In this document: piece after piece, positions 17,399 through 29,258 of the stretch
Layout: the number at the start of each line of letters is the position of its first letter
Numbering within the stretch: position 1 is the first letter of the stretch
Assembly (NCBI RefSeq): GCF_000330505.1
Contig: NW_004191840.1
Coordinates: 1-41,787, forward strand
Direction of reading: 5' to 3'
Origin: Entamoeba invadens IP1
Lineage: Eukaryota; Evosea; Mastigamoebida; Endamoebidae
DNA length: 41,787 nucleotides
The notes under the pieces: generated by a model
Seen by the model: the letters and a program-made list of their open reading frames with translations, nothing else
Told to the model about the DNA's origin: nothing
Databases searched by the model: none
Translations under genes and position numbers: made by a program

Positions 17399-20300
17399 AT
17401 GTATTTTTTGATACTGCTGTGTTTATTAGTTTTTTCTTCATCAATTCAATGGTGTTGGAGCAACGACGTTGTGACTTGTTTTGACAAAAACAGCCCGATT
17501 GTAACAATACTTATATTTCCCAAATGGATATAATTTGTTCATCGAAAAAATAATTATTTGGAAATCACGTGTTCTAAAATTGATAACTTACAAATTGAAN
17601 NNNNNNNNNNNNNNNNNNNNNNNNNNNNNNNNNNNNNNNNNNNNNNNNNNNNNNNNNNNNNNNNNNNNNNNNNNNNNNNNNNNNNNNNNNNNNNNNNNNG
17701 TGGCACAGACAACGAGAATAGCGCTAGTAAACATGGATATTGTAGAGTCCAACATTGTGCCAATGGAGAAGGTAGAAAACATAAACCTGGATTGTGTACA
17801 ACATGTGAAAATGGATATTACTTATACGCAAATGTATGCAATGAATGTTTGGAAGGAAAATATAAAAATAACGGACAGTGTGTACCTTGTCAAATCGGAT
17901 GTTATTTGTGTTCAAAATTGGGTACATGCAAAATATGTGCTGATGGTTATTACAAGAGTTCGTATGGTATTTGTAGTGAGTGCCCTTTGTGTGACAGATG
18001 TCATCAAGAAAATAATGATATCAAATGTGATGGTAATTGCGTTGAAGGGTATTATAAAAACAATAACAACATGTGTAAACAATGTCCCTATAATTGTGAT
18101 AAATGTTCAAATGGTGATACATGTACTAAATGTACTATTGGTTATTATTTAACTAAAGGATCATGTATAGCCTGCCCAAGTAATTGTAATTCGTGTTCTT
18201 CAACAACAAAGTGTACTATTTGTAATGATGGGTATCTGTTAAATTTAGAAACGAAACAATGCGACCAATGCGATGTCAATTGTAATGCATGTAAAAGTGG
18301 AGGAGGTTGTTTAGAATGTAAACCCAGTTATTACCTTATGGAAAGTGAATGTGTGTCGTGTCCTATTTCGTGTAAAACTTGTTCAACGACAACTTCAAAT
18401 TGTACAGAATGTAACTCAAATGAAGTTTTTATGGTTTTTCCTGAAATTGGGTGTGAAAGTTGTAATTCTTTTGATTCTAATTGTTTTAAATGTGATGCTG
18501 GATTTTCGAGATTTTGTTCTGAATGTAAAACTGGTTATTATCGAAATGATTCTAAATGTGTAGCTTGTTCATATTCATGCAATATAGATTATTGTGATAA
18601 AGTGTATGGTTACTGTTATAAATGTGCCATGGGCTACACAAAATTACCAAATGAAAAAAGTAGAAATTGTCAACAGTGTCATGATTTTGACGATCATTGT
18701 GATGAATGTTCTCAAGACAATCGTATGTGTTTGAAGTGCAACCAAGGTTATTATCCACTCAAAGTGTATCCATTTACATGTGAACTGTGCAATGAAACAT
18801 GTAAAGACAAATGTAACAATTTAACTGGTATATGCACCTCTTGTGTTTCTGGGTATGTTTTGAAAACACAACAAGACACTTCATGTGAAAGTTGTACAAC
18901 TTTTGATCCAAAATGTATTACCTGTGCTGAAAATGGCGTTCGAAGTTGTGTTTCATGCAAAGATACATACAAACCAAATCCAAATGGAGGTTTTTGTATT
19001 CAATGTGATTCGACTTGTTTGAAGGGATGTGATGGTACTATTGGTATTTGTTTAACATGTAACAATTCATATGTTCCTTATTTAGAACCAAAAACATCAT
19101 GTGAAAAATGTACAGATTTTGACTCGAAATGTTTGGCCTGTTATCCAAATGAACGAAAATGTTTTGAATGTATAAGTGGTTTCTATCCTTCAAACAAAAA
19201 TGATGAGACACAAGGGAAGTGTATTCAATGCGAATCGACTTGTTTAAAATGTTCTCCATTGAGTGGCAATTGTACACAATGTCAATCAACTTATGTCTTT
19301 ACTTCACCTCATTCAGAAATGTGTGAAAGTTGTGCCGATTTTGACAAATATTGTGACACATGTTTTTCTGATTACACAAGAAATTGTTCTATATGTACAA
19401 CAACTTCTGGGAAAAGACCAAATATATTTGGTGGAGTTTGTATTGATTGTGATTCAACGTGCGTGGTTAATAATTGCGATAGAAAGAGTGGAATTTGTAA
19501 CAAATGTCAACAAAATTATGTGTTTGATAACCCTAAAAAACAAAGTTGTATCTTATGTAAAAATTTTGATATTAATTGTAAAACGTGTTCACCTGATTTT
19601 ATGAGGAAATGCATAGAATGTAACACAAATTATTACCCAACAAAACAAAATAATGGAGATGTCATATGTGTCAAATGTGATGGTACGTGTGGTGGACTCT
19701 GTAGTACAACAACTGGATTTTGCAGACAATGTGCCGATGAATATATTCCAACTAATCCAATTTCTTTTCATTGTGAAAGTTGTAGTAATTTAAATGTAAA
19801 TTGTTCTCAATGTATCAAAGACGAAAGGAAGTGTAAAACATGTAAAAGTAATATGTATCCAAATTTAAACGGAGTGTGTATTGACTGTGACAAAAGCTGT
19901 AATTTAGTTTGTGATACAACCAACGGAAACTGTATTAATTGTCTTTCAAATTATGTCCACAACACAGCAAATTTAAGTACATGCATTCCTTGTATAACAT
20001 TTGATAAAAATTGTTTGGTTTGCTCCACAGACTACTCACCCAAATGCATTCAATGTAACAATTTTTATTACCCAAATACAATGGGAATATGCATTCCATG
20101 TGGCAGCGGATGTTTACAATGTGATACAAAAAACGGACAATGTATCGTTTGTGAACTAAATTACGTCTTTAATGACAAAACAGGTATTACATGTGAGAGT
20201 TGTAATACATTTGATATAAATTGTTCGAATTGTTCATCTTCATTTGAAAGAATGTGTATTAAGTGTACAACAACAGATAATTACCCTCAAAACGGAATGT

Positions 20301-23300
20301 GTAAACCATGTGATCCGACGTGTGGAGGGAGTTGTGATCCTCAAAATGGAAAATGCTTAACATGTCAAAATGATTTTGTATTTAAATTACCACAAACGAC
20401 TTCGTGTGAGAGTTGTACCACTTTTGATTCAAAATGTACTACTGAACCCGGTAGCTGTTCTTCAAACTATACAAGGGCGTGTAATAAATGTATAACCAAT
20501 TACTATCCAGGTGCAAATGGTATGTGTCAAATTTGTGATTCTTCATGTGGAGGTGTTTGTGACACTACAAATGGAACTTGTTTAAGTTGTGAAAACAATT
20601 TTGTATTTATTAATTCGGAATCAAAAACGTGTCAAAAATGTTCACTTTTTGATACCAATTGCAATAAATGTGCAACTGATTTTTCAAGAAAGTGTATTGA
20701 GTGCATTGAAAATTATTATCCAAATTCAGAAGGTAAATGTGTTCAATGTGATTCTTCATGTAATAAAAAGTGCAACACACAAACTGGTTTTTGCACGGGA
20801 TGTATAAATAATTATGTAATGAGTGGGCTAAAATGTATTCCATGTAACACTTTTAATATCAATTGTTCTATTTGTGATTCTACTGGACTTCAAAAGTGTG
20901 TAACTTGTAATAATCACACATTTGCATCAAATGGCAATTGTGTGGAATGTTCAGATAAATGTGAAAAATGCGATGGTTCCAATGGGCATTGCACTGCTTG
21001 TGGTGAAAATCAAGTATTAAAAAAGGATGAAACAAATACATGTGAAAAATGTACTGATTTTGATCCAAAATGTGCAATTTGCGCAAGTGATTCATCACGA
21101 AATTGTGTTACTTGTGAAAGCAATTATCACCCAGTTTTGACTTTAAGTGAAATGAAGTGTTATCAATGTGATGATTCCTGTGGAGGAAAGTGTGATACTA
21201 CCTTTGGTTATTGCACAAGTTGCTCTTTCAATTATGTTTTATATGATGAGAATAATTTAAAGTGCCAAAATTGCTCGAATTTTGATATGAATTGCAAAAT
21301 TTGTTCACCAAATTTTAAAAGAAAGTGTAATGAGTGTAAAAATGGGTATCGTCCAGTCAATGAAACAGAAGGGAAATGTGTTTCATGTGATTCAACATGT
21401 TTGAATCGATGTGATGGTATGACTGGATACTGCACTTCGTGTATTCCTGAATATGTCATAACACAACGTGATTCGTCTGTTTGTATAACTTGTCGGTTGT
21501 TTGATCCAAACTGCAAAAAGTGTTCACCTGATTCAACCAGAAAATGTGTTGAATGTGATTCAAAATATTACCCGGTGCCACAACGCAATGGGGAAATTAA
21601 ATGTCAGCTCTGTAATGAAACATGTGGTGGACAATGTAATAGTACGAATGGATATTGCATTGGATGTTTATCTCAATATGTCCCGACAACAAATCACCCC
21701 AATTCTTTATTTTGTGAGAGTTGTCAAATTTTTGATAATAATTGTAATAAATGTGTTGAAAATGAAAGAAATTGTCTTGTATGTAATAATGGAATGTACC
21801 CAGATGAAATAAATGGAATTTGTAGAAAATGTGATGAATCTTGTAATGCACAATGCAACACAACAAATGGATATTGCAAATCATGTAAACTAAATTATGT
21901 GTTTAATGCAAACAATAAAAAAATATGCAGTCCATGTAATACATTTGATATCAATTGTTCGATGTGTTCAACTTTATTTGAAAGGAAATGTGTGTTATGT
22001 AATGAAGGGTACCAACCCAATGAGAACGGTGTTTGTGTGAGTTGCACAGCAATTCCGAATTGTAAAAAATGCAGTCAAAGTGAGATGAAATGTTTATTGT
22101 GTTACGATCCATATTATCAATTCAATAAAACGTGTGCCAGTTGTCCTGTTTACCAATATAAAAAAGATGAAAATACATGTGAAAATTGTTATGTTAAAAT
22201 ACCCAATTGTAACTTGTGTTCGACAACTTCAACAGGAACTATTACATGTAATGAATGTATTACACCTTATGTTATTGTAAATGGAATGTGTGTATTGTGT
22301 CAATCATATGAATATTATGACATTTCAACTAAAACATGTTTAACACTTGATACCTGTTCACTTCCAATTAATTCAACAAAGTGTTTGCAATGTGAATTAA
22401 CTTATTTTGTATCAAATGCTAAATGTGTTGAATTAAGTGAATGTCATTCTCCTTCGACGTCATCAAAGACTTCGTGTGATTGTTACGACCAAATATCAAT
22501 AAATTCTATTTGCACTCCTATGATTACCAACTGTAAGTATCAAAAATCTTTCAAGGGAGTGGCTAATTGTATACAATGTGTAGATAAATATACACTAACA
22601 ACAGATTTTAAATGTTTACAAACAAACATTGGTAATAAAGTAATGAGAAATGAAGTGATTTATCAATGTGAAGAAAGCTACTATTTGGACAACAACAACA
22701 TGTGTAAATCATGTGAATTAAATACTTCAATATGTATCAACCATAACAACAAAGTCAATTCTCTTAAATGTAATAAAAACTGTGTTATTGATGTTGATGA
22801 GAAAACTTGTCTTGAAGATTCAACTTGTGAAATAACTTCAAATGAAAGTTGTGTTAAGTGTCATAATAAATCTTCTGAAATATCAAAAGGAAAGTGTTCA
22901 ATTTGTTCTTTATTTGAATGTGAAATATGTGAAGGAGGTATATGCAAAAAATGTTCAAGTGACTTTTTAAAACCCAAACATAATATGTGTGTCCACAAAA
23001 GTCAATTAAACTGTGAAAAGTCTTCTCAATTTGGGTGTGTTTTGTGTTCAGATGGATATCACCCAAATGATGTTATAAACAATGAAGGAAAATATGAATT
23101 TTGCATGAAAAACAACAATCAACTGTGCAAACATTTTAGTTTGACTAAAGAGAAATGTGTAGAGTGTTTTGATGCTTACAAACTTAAAGGCGGTGTGTGT
23201 TCTGAAAATTTCGATGCTCAAGAAACACCAAAAAATGAAAACAACATTTCAACCGATATTATGACATTAAAAACAGAAGATACCAATGGATGTGAAGAAA

Positions 23301-25291
23301 GAAACAACAAAGGTTGTCAACGTTGTTTTGAAGGGTTTTATATTGATTCGACTGAATGTCTAAAATGCAATACAAATTGTAAAACGTGTTCAAGTACAAG
23401 TCGTTGTTTGACGTGTGAAATGGGACATTTTCTTGACACAAATTATGTATGTCAATCACTTGGAGATCTTTTCAAAAAATGTTTAGTAACACTTCCAAAT
23501 GGAAATGGCTGTGCTATATGTAAAGATGGATATTTCAAATCAAACGGAGATTGCAATGAATGTGACGATTCGTGTTTAAAATGTGTTTCGCGTGACAAGT
23601 GTCAGTCATGTCAAATAAACTACTTTAAAATACCAACAGAAATAACCAGTTTGTGTCTTCCGTATGATTCAAATGTTAATTGTATATCAATGAAGGAAGA
23701 TGGATGTTATGTATGTGAGAATGGATATTATTTATCTCTTGGGAGATGTATTAAATGTTATATAAATTGTACATCTTGTAGTGATAGCACAACTTGCATA
23801 TCATGTGCTGTTGATTACATTTTAATATCCTCCTCTTGTGTTCATTATTCTGAAATACTTCATTGTAAATCTGCAAAAAATTCCAAATGTGAATTTTGTA
23901 ACAGGCATTACAAACCTTCAGATGACGGAGAGAGTTGTATTCAAATAACGAATTATGGAGTTGTTATTGGTGTTCCACTATTTATTTTGGTTGCACTTAT
24001 AATTGTTATTTCATTAATAATTGTAATCATTTATCTGTTAATTATGAAGCAAAAGGAAAAGAAGAAACTTGAGAACATCTGTGTTTTCCAAATGAAGCGT
24101 TCTAATATCACAATGATTGCATTAAACAAACAATTGTGTAGCAACAAAAACCCAATTAAATTTGACTTAGAAGAAGATTCACCAATAAACGTGGACCAAG
24201 AAACGCGAGATTTGATATGTGTTGGAAACACATCAAAACACAATTTAAAAGTTCAGTTTAGTGTAATTGATGGATGTGATCATTACGAAATAAGAACAGT
24301 TCCTTCATTAATAACTTTGAAAAGGGGAGAAGCGTGTGAATTTGAAATATTTATTAAGCCGTTATGTAGTTGTAAAATAGAAGAGGATGTCATGTTAATA
24401 GCACTTGACCTTGAATTGGGTATACAAATCAATGAAAAAATTCGAATTATTTCAACGACAAAACAATCGACCAAATTAGATTACCACGAGTTAATAGAAT
24501 CCAAGAAAATTGGTGAAGGATCCTTTGGAATTGTAAATAAAGGGACTTACAGAGGAAATACTGTGGCTATTAAAAAGATGAAAAATGCACAAGCCACAAA
24601 AAGTGCGGTCGATGAGTTTACAAAGGAAGTTGCAATGTTAGACAAATTTAGAAATGATTTTGTGATACATTTCTATGGTGCTTGTTATATACCAAGTCAT
24701 ATCTGTATGGTCACGGAATATGCCGAACACAGCAGCTTAGAAGATATGATATCAAAAGAAAAGGAAATATCTCTCAAAATGAAAGTAAAAATAATATGTG
24801 ATGGAGCCCAAGGCATTTCTTATTTACACGAAAATGGGATATTACACAGAGACATTAAACCAGACAACATTCTTGTTATTACTATGGAAAATAATGTCAA
24901 AGCAAATGGAAAATTGACTGATTTTGGAAGTAGTCGAAATATCAATTTATTGATGACTAACATGACATTCACTAAAGGTATTGGAACACCAAAATATATG
25001 GCACCCGAAGTCTTAAATAAGGAACACTATAAAAAATCGTCTGATGTATTTTCGTTGGCTATAACTTTTTATGAAACACTGGTGTGGGGAGAAATATACC
25101 CAAAAAGTGAGTTCAAATTTGCGTGGTCTATTGCAGATTATGTAACAAGTGGAAAAAGAAAAGAAAGACCGGAAAAGATAAATATCGAGTTATATGAAGT
25201 GTTGACTAAAATGTGGGGACAAAAAGGAAATGATAGAATTGATATTTCAACAGTAATTAAAACACTACAAAAAATATATAATTCACTTTAA
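17399..25291 (+). CDS. CXXC-rich transmembrane receptor kinase (Entamoeba TMK, TKL-type)
   Basis: A very large receptor kinase. The ATG at 17399 opens a signal peptide (MYFLILLCLLVFSSSIQ) and a short domain. A TAA at 17531-17533 then interrupts the same frame, which continues (YLEITCSKIDNLQIE) into a 100-N gap. After the gap come about 6.2 kb of CXXC/furin-like repeats, many with a regular block that includes SCESC..FDxxCxxC. One transmembrane helix lies at about 23950-24040 (VVIGVPLFILVALIIVISLI), followed by KQKEKKK. Next is a beta-rich juxtamembrane region at about 24170-24460, then a kinase domain at 24490-25280. The kinase motifs are complete: GEGSFG, VAIKK, HRDIKPDN, TDFG and GTPKYMAPE. 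It presumably signals from surface ligands to the cytoplasm; the ligand is unknown. The early stop may be real or an error beside the gap, and the frame across the gap is arbitrary. Confidence 0.92.
17600..17699. other. Assembly gap (100 N)
   Basis: Exactly 100 N, the usual placeholder for a gap of unknown length. Any translation crossing it is not evidence of a continuous frame. The missing part belongs to the N-terminal ectodomain of the receptor kinase. Confidence 0.99.
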
Positions 25292-25354
25292 TTATTTTGA
25301 TGTACAAATATATTATATATAAAAATATGTTGTTTTAAATATAAAAATGCTTTT

Positions 25355-25530
25355 TTAACATTTTAAATTATATTGAAAATATCCAAACAGTTAGAAAATT
25401 GAAAAATTTTGAGTTTATTAAATAACAATTATGTTTTTTAAATTTATATTATGTTCATACCATTACACAAGCCAAAATTGGAAAAACATCTGAAATTGAA
25501 TATATATTCTAGTAAAAACAGGTCAATTAA
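25355..25530. repeat. Dispersed intergenic repeat, copy 1
   Basis: A direct repeat of 25932-26106. Shared ordered words include GAGTTTATTAAATAA, TTTATATTATGT, ATAAGCC/ACAAGCC, and GTAAAAACAGG followed by A/T-rich sequence. The copies are diverged but collinear over about 170 bp. No terminal inverted repeat is visible. Confidence 0.65.
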
Positions 25531-25931
25531 AAAAACATAATCGTTATTTTAATTGTTATTTTTCTGTTCAGATTATTAATTAAAACACAAATGAACATAA
25601 ACAAATATTTTAATACAATTAATAAAAAATACTTACAACACAACCAGATAATTTATTTTAATGCATGTTTGGTTTAAATAACAACACAAGAAATTTTTAG
25701 TTTGTATTGGATTCGAGTTATATAAATATACCAATTAATAATTAATAGATATAAGCTTTTTATAAACAAAATAATAAACAAAAAGTCAAACGTAACTGTA
25801 TAGTAGTTGTTTTGATAGAATAACTCAATAAATGTAAGCTAATTTACAAGCGTTATATTATTAAAAAATATTTTATTTTTATAATAAATATAAAAAAGTT
25901 ATTCATTTTTTTTAATTAAATTAAATTTTAA

Positions 25932-26106
25932 TTAACACTTTAAATAACATTGAACAAAATTCAAGTGGTCTAAAAATCGTGAAATCTCGAGTTTATTAAA
26001 TAAATTTCCGTTTTTTAGAGTTTATATTATGTGCATAAAGAATACATAAGCCAAAAAGAAAAATCATCAAAAATTGGATTAATATCCCTGTAAAAACAGG
26101 CCAAAA
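25932..26106. repeat. Dispersed intergenic repeat, copy 2
   Basis: Collinear with copy 1, about 577 bp away in the same orientation. Through ACATTGAACAA and TCTAAAAATCGT it also matches the copy at 4990-5105. Same-orientation copies after one gene and before another suggest a short interspersed element or an ancient duplication. Confidence 0.65.
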
Positions 26107-26562
26107 CATAAATAAGGGTGTTATTTTAAGTGTTAATATAAAATTCAAATAAGTTTAACATATATTAAAATAATATCACAACCATAAAGATAAATAATAA
26201 AAAACATTTAAAATTAGCCAACATTTGAATAATGATTTTTGATTTTAAAATTGTGATTATAAAGAGTAATAATTTAATATGTTAATATTTTATAAATATT
26301 ATTATGTATAGTTAAATTGAAATATAAATACATCAAACAAACATTTATTATCTGAATTAATTATAAAAAATGTTTAAATATGTTTCATACAAAAAAGTTA
26401 ATAACCTATTTTCATTTTTGTTTATAAAAAACTTGAAATTTTTCTGAAAAGTCGAATTAATTTAAAAAACTTGTTGAATGAACGAAAAAATCCCAATTTG
26501 TTTTTTTGTTTTCGAAATATTTTTTGAAAATATAAGAACTTATAACAACTTAAATTGATTGA

Positions 26563-28646
26563 ATGTCAACAACAATATGTAAGATGAATCTCGACGTGGT
26601 GGATGGTAAATACAATTTATCAGATCTTCAAGAACAATTTATGAACGGTGGTTTAGTTTCAAACGATTCTTTATCTATTCTTATAAAAAGTGTAAAACAA
26701 ATTTTAGTTAAAGAACCAAATTTGATTGAGATTTCAAAAGATTCTTTGATCTTTGGAGACTTCCATGGTCAATATTTTGATTTTCTCTCTGAGTTGAATG
26801 ATGAGTTTGTTTTATTAAATTATTAAAACAATATAATATTATTAAACTATATTGAAATATGTATAGTAAAAGACGCTTATTTGTTGTAATTTTAAATATA
26901 GAACTTGCTTAATTGTTCCAAAAATAGCATACCATTTAAATGTACGACAAATAAATGTATTATTTGAAATTTATAACTTTTTTGAATTCAAACCCAATTG
27001 TTTTAATAAAAATAAATTTCATTATTGATACAAAGTTTTTTCATAAATTGCGGATTTACGACAAATAGACATTTTTTACTGTAAATAAATTATATACATT
27101 TTATTGAACTTATAGTTAAATACATCATTTTGACTTATATTGTAAACACATCAAATTACTTGTCTATTTTATTTTTATTGAATATATTTAAAAAAAATAA
27201 CACCCCTTTTTATTATAATTATACTTGACTTTTATAATTAAAATATTAATATTATGATTGATAATAACACAGAGGGAGTGGAAGAAAAAGCATCACAACA
27301 CTGTCTTTTTGGGGGATTATGTAGATCGTGGGGAGTATTCTTGTGAAGTGTTAATCACAATATTATGTATGAAATACAACAACCCACAAAGTGTCTTCCT
27401 ACTTCGTGGCAATCATGAAACAGCAGACATGACCTCTCGCTTTGGTTTTAAAAACGAGTGCATTTGGAAATATAACGAACAAATTTATTCACAATTTCTT
27501 GACTTGTTCAATTGTTTTCCCTTAGCAATAAAACTGAGTGTATACATGACAAACAAGAATGTTCACTTCTTGTTGTGCCACGGAGGGATCTCTCCCGACT
27601 TAAATGTACTTTATGAAATTAATTCGATCAATCGATTTCAAGAGCCACCAGCGAGTGGACTCTTTTGTGACCTTTTGTGGTCCGACCCAGCCAACGACGA
27701 GTTTTTAAGCGACTACAATTACACCGACAATTGGGAGGACCTCAATTTCGTACCAAACAACTCCCGAAAGGTTTCAAGTGTATTTGGGTACAAAGCAATT
27801 ACTCGCTTTAATGCCACAAATGACATTTCTGCGGTCATTCGGGGCCATCAATGTGTCGTCGATGGCATTGAAATGGATTTCTTTGGGGATGTCCAGAAGG
27901 ACATTCCCTTAACGTTTACCATCTTTTCAGCACCAAACTACTCAAGACGTAATAAAAGTGCTGCAATGATAGTAGGCGATGACGGTTTTAATGTGCGAGT
28001 ATACACATCATCACCTTTGGAACAGTCTTATAAACCAATTCTTGCAAATGCATTTAGAAAAACAATGAGTAACTACATGAAACGCCTTGAGGAGTTTGCA
28101 GAGGACTTTATGGACTTCGCATTTGTAGTGAAGAAAGAAGAGGAATTCAAAATCGATTACAAAGAAATAGTCAGTGGAGTTTTATTATTTAAAGACAAAC
28201 ACGCGTCACTGGTAAATTCTAATCACAAAAGAAAACTTGGAATGAGTCAAAATATTAAGACAGTTGGATCGTGTGCAATGAAAGATAAAAAACTAATTGG
28301 TAAAGGTAAAAAAGCATTTTCATCTTCTATTGCAACAGAAAGACCTTCTAAATGTTTGTTTATTTTACTAACAGTAACGTGAAAAGTAATAATCCTTTAA
28401 ATTCAATGTCAAAATAGTTTGCGATATAAACTAATTTATAAAAATAATTAGACTAAAAATTTGTAATCACACATACAGTTTTTTATATTTCAACTACGAA
28501 ATGTTTTATTGTTATTTTCATATTCTACTAATCATTGTTTAAATTATTAACACATAGACGAACAAAGAAATATTAGAGCAGAATCTGTACCTTTTTCTAT
28601 TACAGAATACAGAAAGAAAATGGCCGAGTTGAACGAATACAATTAA
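26563..28646 (+). CDS. Calcineurin A-type Ser/Thr phosphatase, three exons
   Basis: I join exons 26563-26804, 27275-28353 and 28558-28646, giving 469 residues with every junction in phase. Exon 1 ends in IFGDFHGQYFDFLSELND. Exon 2 continues EWKKKHHNTVFLGDYVDRG, then LLRGNHE, LLCHGGISP, RFQEPPASGLFCDLLWSDP, RGHQ and FSAPNY. This is the complete PPP metal-binding set in the PP2B (calcineurin A) style. Exon 3 adds EQRNIRAESVPFSITEYRKK and a short end, replacing a less convincing read-through C-terminus that stops at 28382. The helix after FSAPNY, which binds the regulatory B subunit in calcineurin, is only loosely conserved. No clear calmodulin site is seen. The likely role is Ca-dependent dephosphorylation in the cytoplasm, which is family inference. 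Alternative reading: two separate truncated frames. Confidence 0.82.
26805..27274 (+). other. Intron 1 of the phosphatase gene (contains a MITE)
   Basis: It starts GTTTGT (26805-26810), the Entamoeba 5' splice consensus, and ends AG at 27273-27274. Removing it joins GA|G in phase and restores the normal spacing between the GDFHG and GDYVDRG motifs. At 470 nt it is long for this genus; 218 nt plus a TA duplication come from a MITE. Confidence 0.8.
26864..27081. mobile_element. MITE (family B, copy 1), 218 bp, inside an intron
   Basis: The left end TAGTAAAAGACGCTTATTTG and the right end (reverse complement CAGTAAAAAATGTCTATTTG) form imperfect inverted repeats that continue TTGTAA / TCGTAA. TA flanks both sides (26862-26863, 27082-27083). 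The element is collinear with 29007-29258, including internal GAACTTGCTTA and AATAAATTTCATTATT. There is no coding capacity. It is more diverged at its ends than the other copy, so it is probably older. Confidence 0.85.
28354..28557 (+). other. Intron 2 of the phosphatase gene
   Basis: It starts GTTTGT (28354-28359) and ends TAG (28555-28557). Removing it joins T|AC as a Tyr codon and opens a 28-residue hydrophilic C-terminus. Without splicing, the frame would end in the hydrophobic CLFILLTVT. That ending is itself intron sequence and atypical for a phosphatase. Confidence 0.72.
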
Positions 28647-28875
28647 ATCATTTTAATTTGTTGATATTAGTCATGATTTTTTATGATGTAATTTTTTAAA
28701 TGTTGTTAAATAAATATCAAAAACACATAACAATTAATATTAAAGTATCTGTAATTATTCAAGTTAGTTTTTTTTATAACTTCAATTGTTTTTCTATTTC
28801 TTTCAAAACAGAATGAAACTCGCGCTGATCGAATATATATTGGTTTATCTAGAAGTTATTTATTTTATTAATAAC

Positions 28876-28880
28876 AAAAA
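28876..28880 (-). terminator. RNA polymerase III terminator of the tRNA
   Basis: A run of five T on the minus strand starts two bases after the discriminator base of the tRNA. This is the standard Pol III stop. Confidence 0.75.
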
Positions 28881-28881
28881 G

Positions 28882-28952
28882 TGCACTAACCGGGACTCGA
28901 ACCCGGATCTCCACCTTAGGAGGGTGAAATTCTGCCCTTAGACCATTAGTGC
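28882..28952 (-). tRNA. tRNA-Arg (anticodon CCT)
   Basis: Read on the minus strand: acceptor GCACTAA pairs with TTAGTGC, followed by discriminator A. The anticodon stem TCACC/GGTGG encloses loop CTCCTAA, so the anticodon is CCT (reads AGG, Arg). The T arm is CCGGG-TTCGAGT-CCCGG, which also supplies the B box GGTTCGAGTCC. The gene is 71 nt, needs no intron, and CCA is not encoded. The D stem is the weakest part of the fold. It stands alone, although Entamoeba tRNA genes are usually found in arrays. Confidence 0.93.
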
Positions 28953-29006
28953 TTCTTATATTCATTTCAAATATACTTATTGATGATTTATTATTAAATA
29001 ATAATA

Positions 29007-29258
29007 CAGTCAAAGGCGTCTATTTGTCGTAATTATAATTGTCGAACTTGCTTATTTGTCATACAAATGCCAATAATTTTGGTGTAAGAAAATTAAATAT
29101 TCTGTTCTCGAATCTGTAACTTTTGTTGAATTAAAAAAATTATTTTTTATAAAAAATAAATTTCATTATTAAATAGAATTTTCTACAAAAGTCACTCATT
29201 TACGACAAATAGATAATTTTTTTCTGCCGGATTTACAACAAATAGACGCCTTTGACTA
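29007..29258. mobile_element. MITE (family B, copy 2), 252 bp
   Basis: Terminal inverted repeats begin CAGTCAAAGGCGTCTATTTG at 29007 and, on the other strand, TAGTCAAAGGCGTCTATTTG at 29258. TA duplications lie at 29005-29006 and 29259-29260. A second, internal GACAAATAGAT word lies near 29202-29212. It is collinear with the copy in the phosphatase intron. No open frame is present. It sits 54 bp upstream of the tRNA 5' end. Confidence 0.88.

Larger units (their letters stand above)
25292..26562. other. Intergenic region between TMK and phosphatase genes
   Basis: A+T-rich with no coding frame. Its only structure is two copies of a roughly 175-bp repeat (25355-25530 and 25932-26106), listed separately. 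Confidence 0.6.

Noticed and set aside
17558..17763. Several ORFs that run through the N gap on both strands
   Set aside because: The N run is a placeholder. Frames crossing it are artefacts, apart from the supported receptor-kinase frame on each side.
28794..28870. Possible extra exon after CTTTCAAAACAG (NETRADRIYIGLSRSYLFY)
   Set aside because: The exon at 28558-28646 already gives the phosphatase an in-phase end with a stop. This stretch has no donor in phase that I could find and abuts the tRNA terminator.
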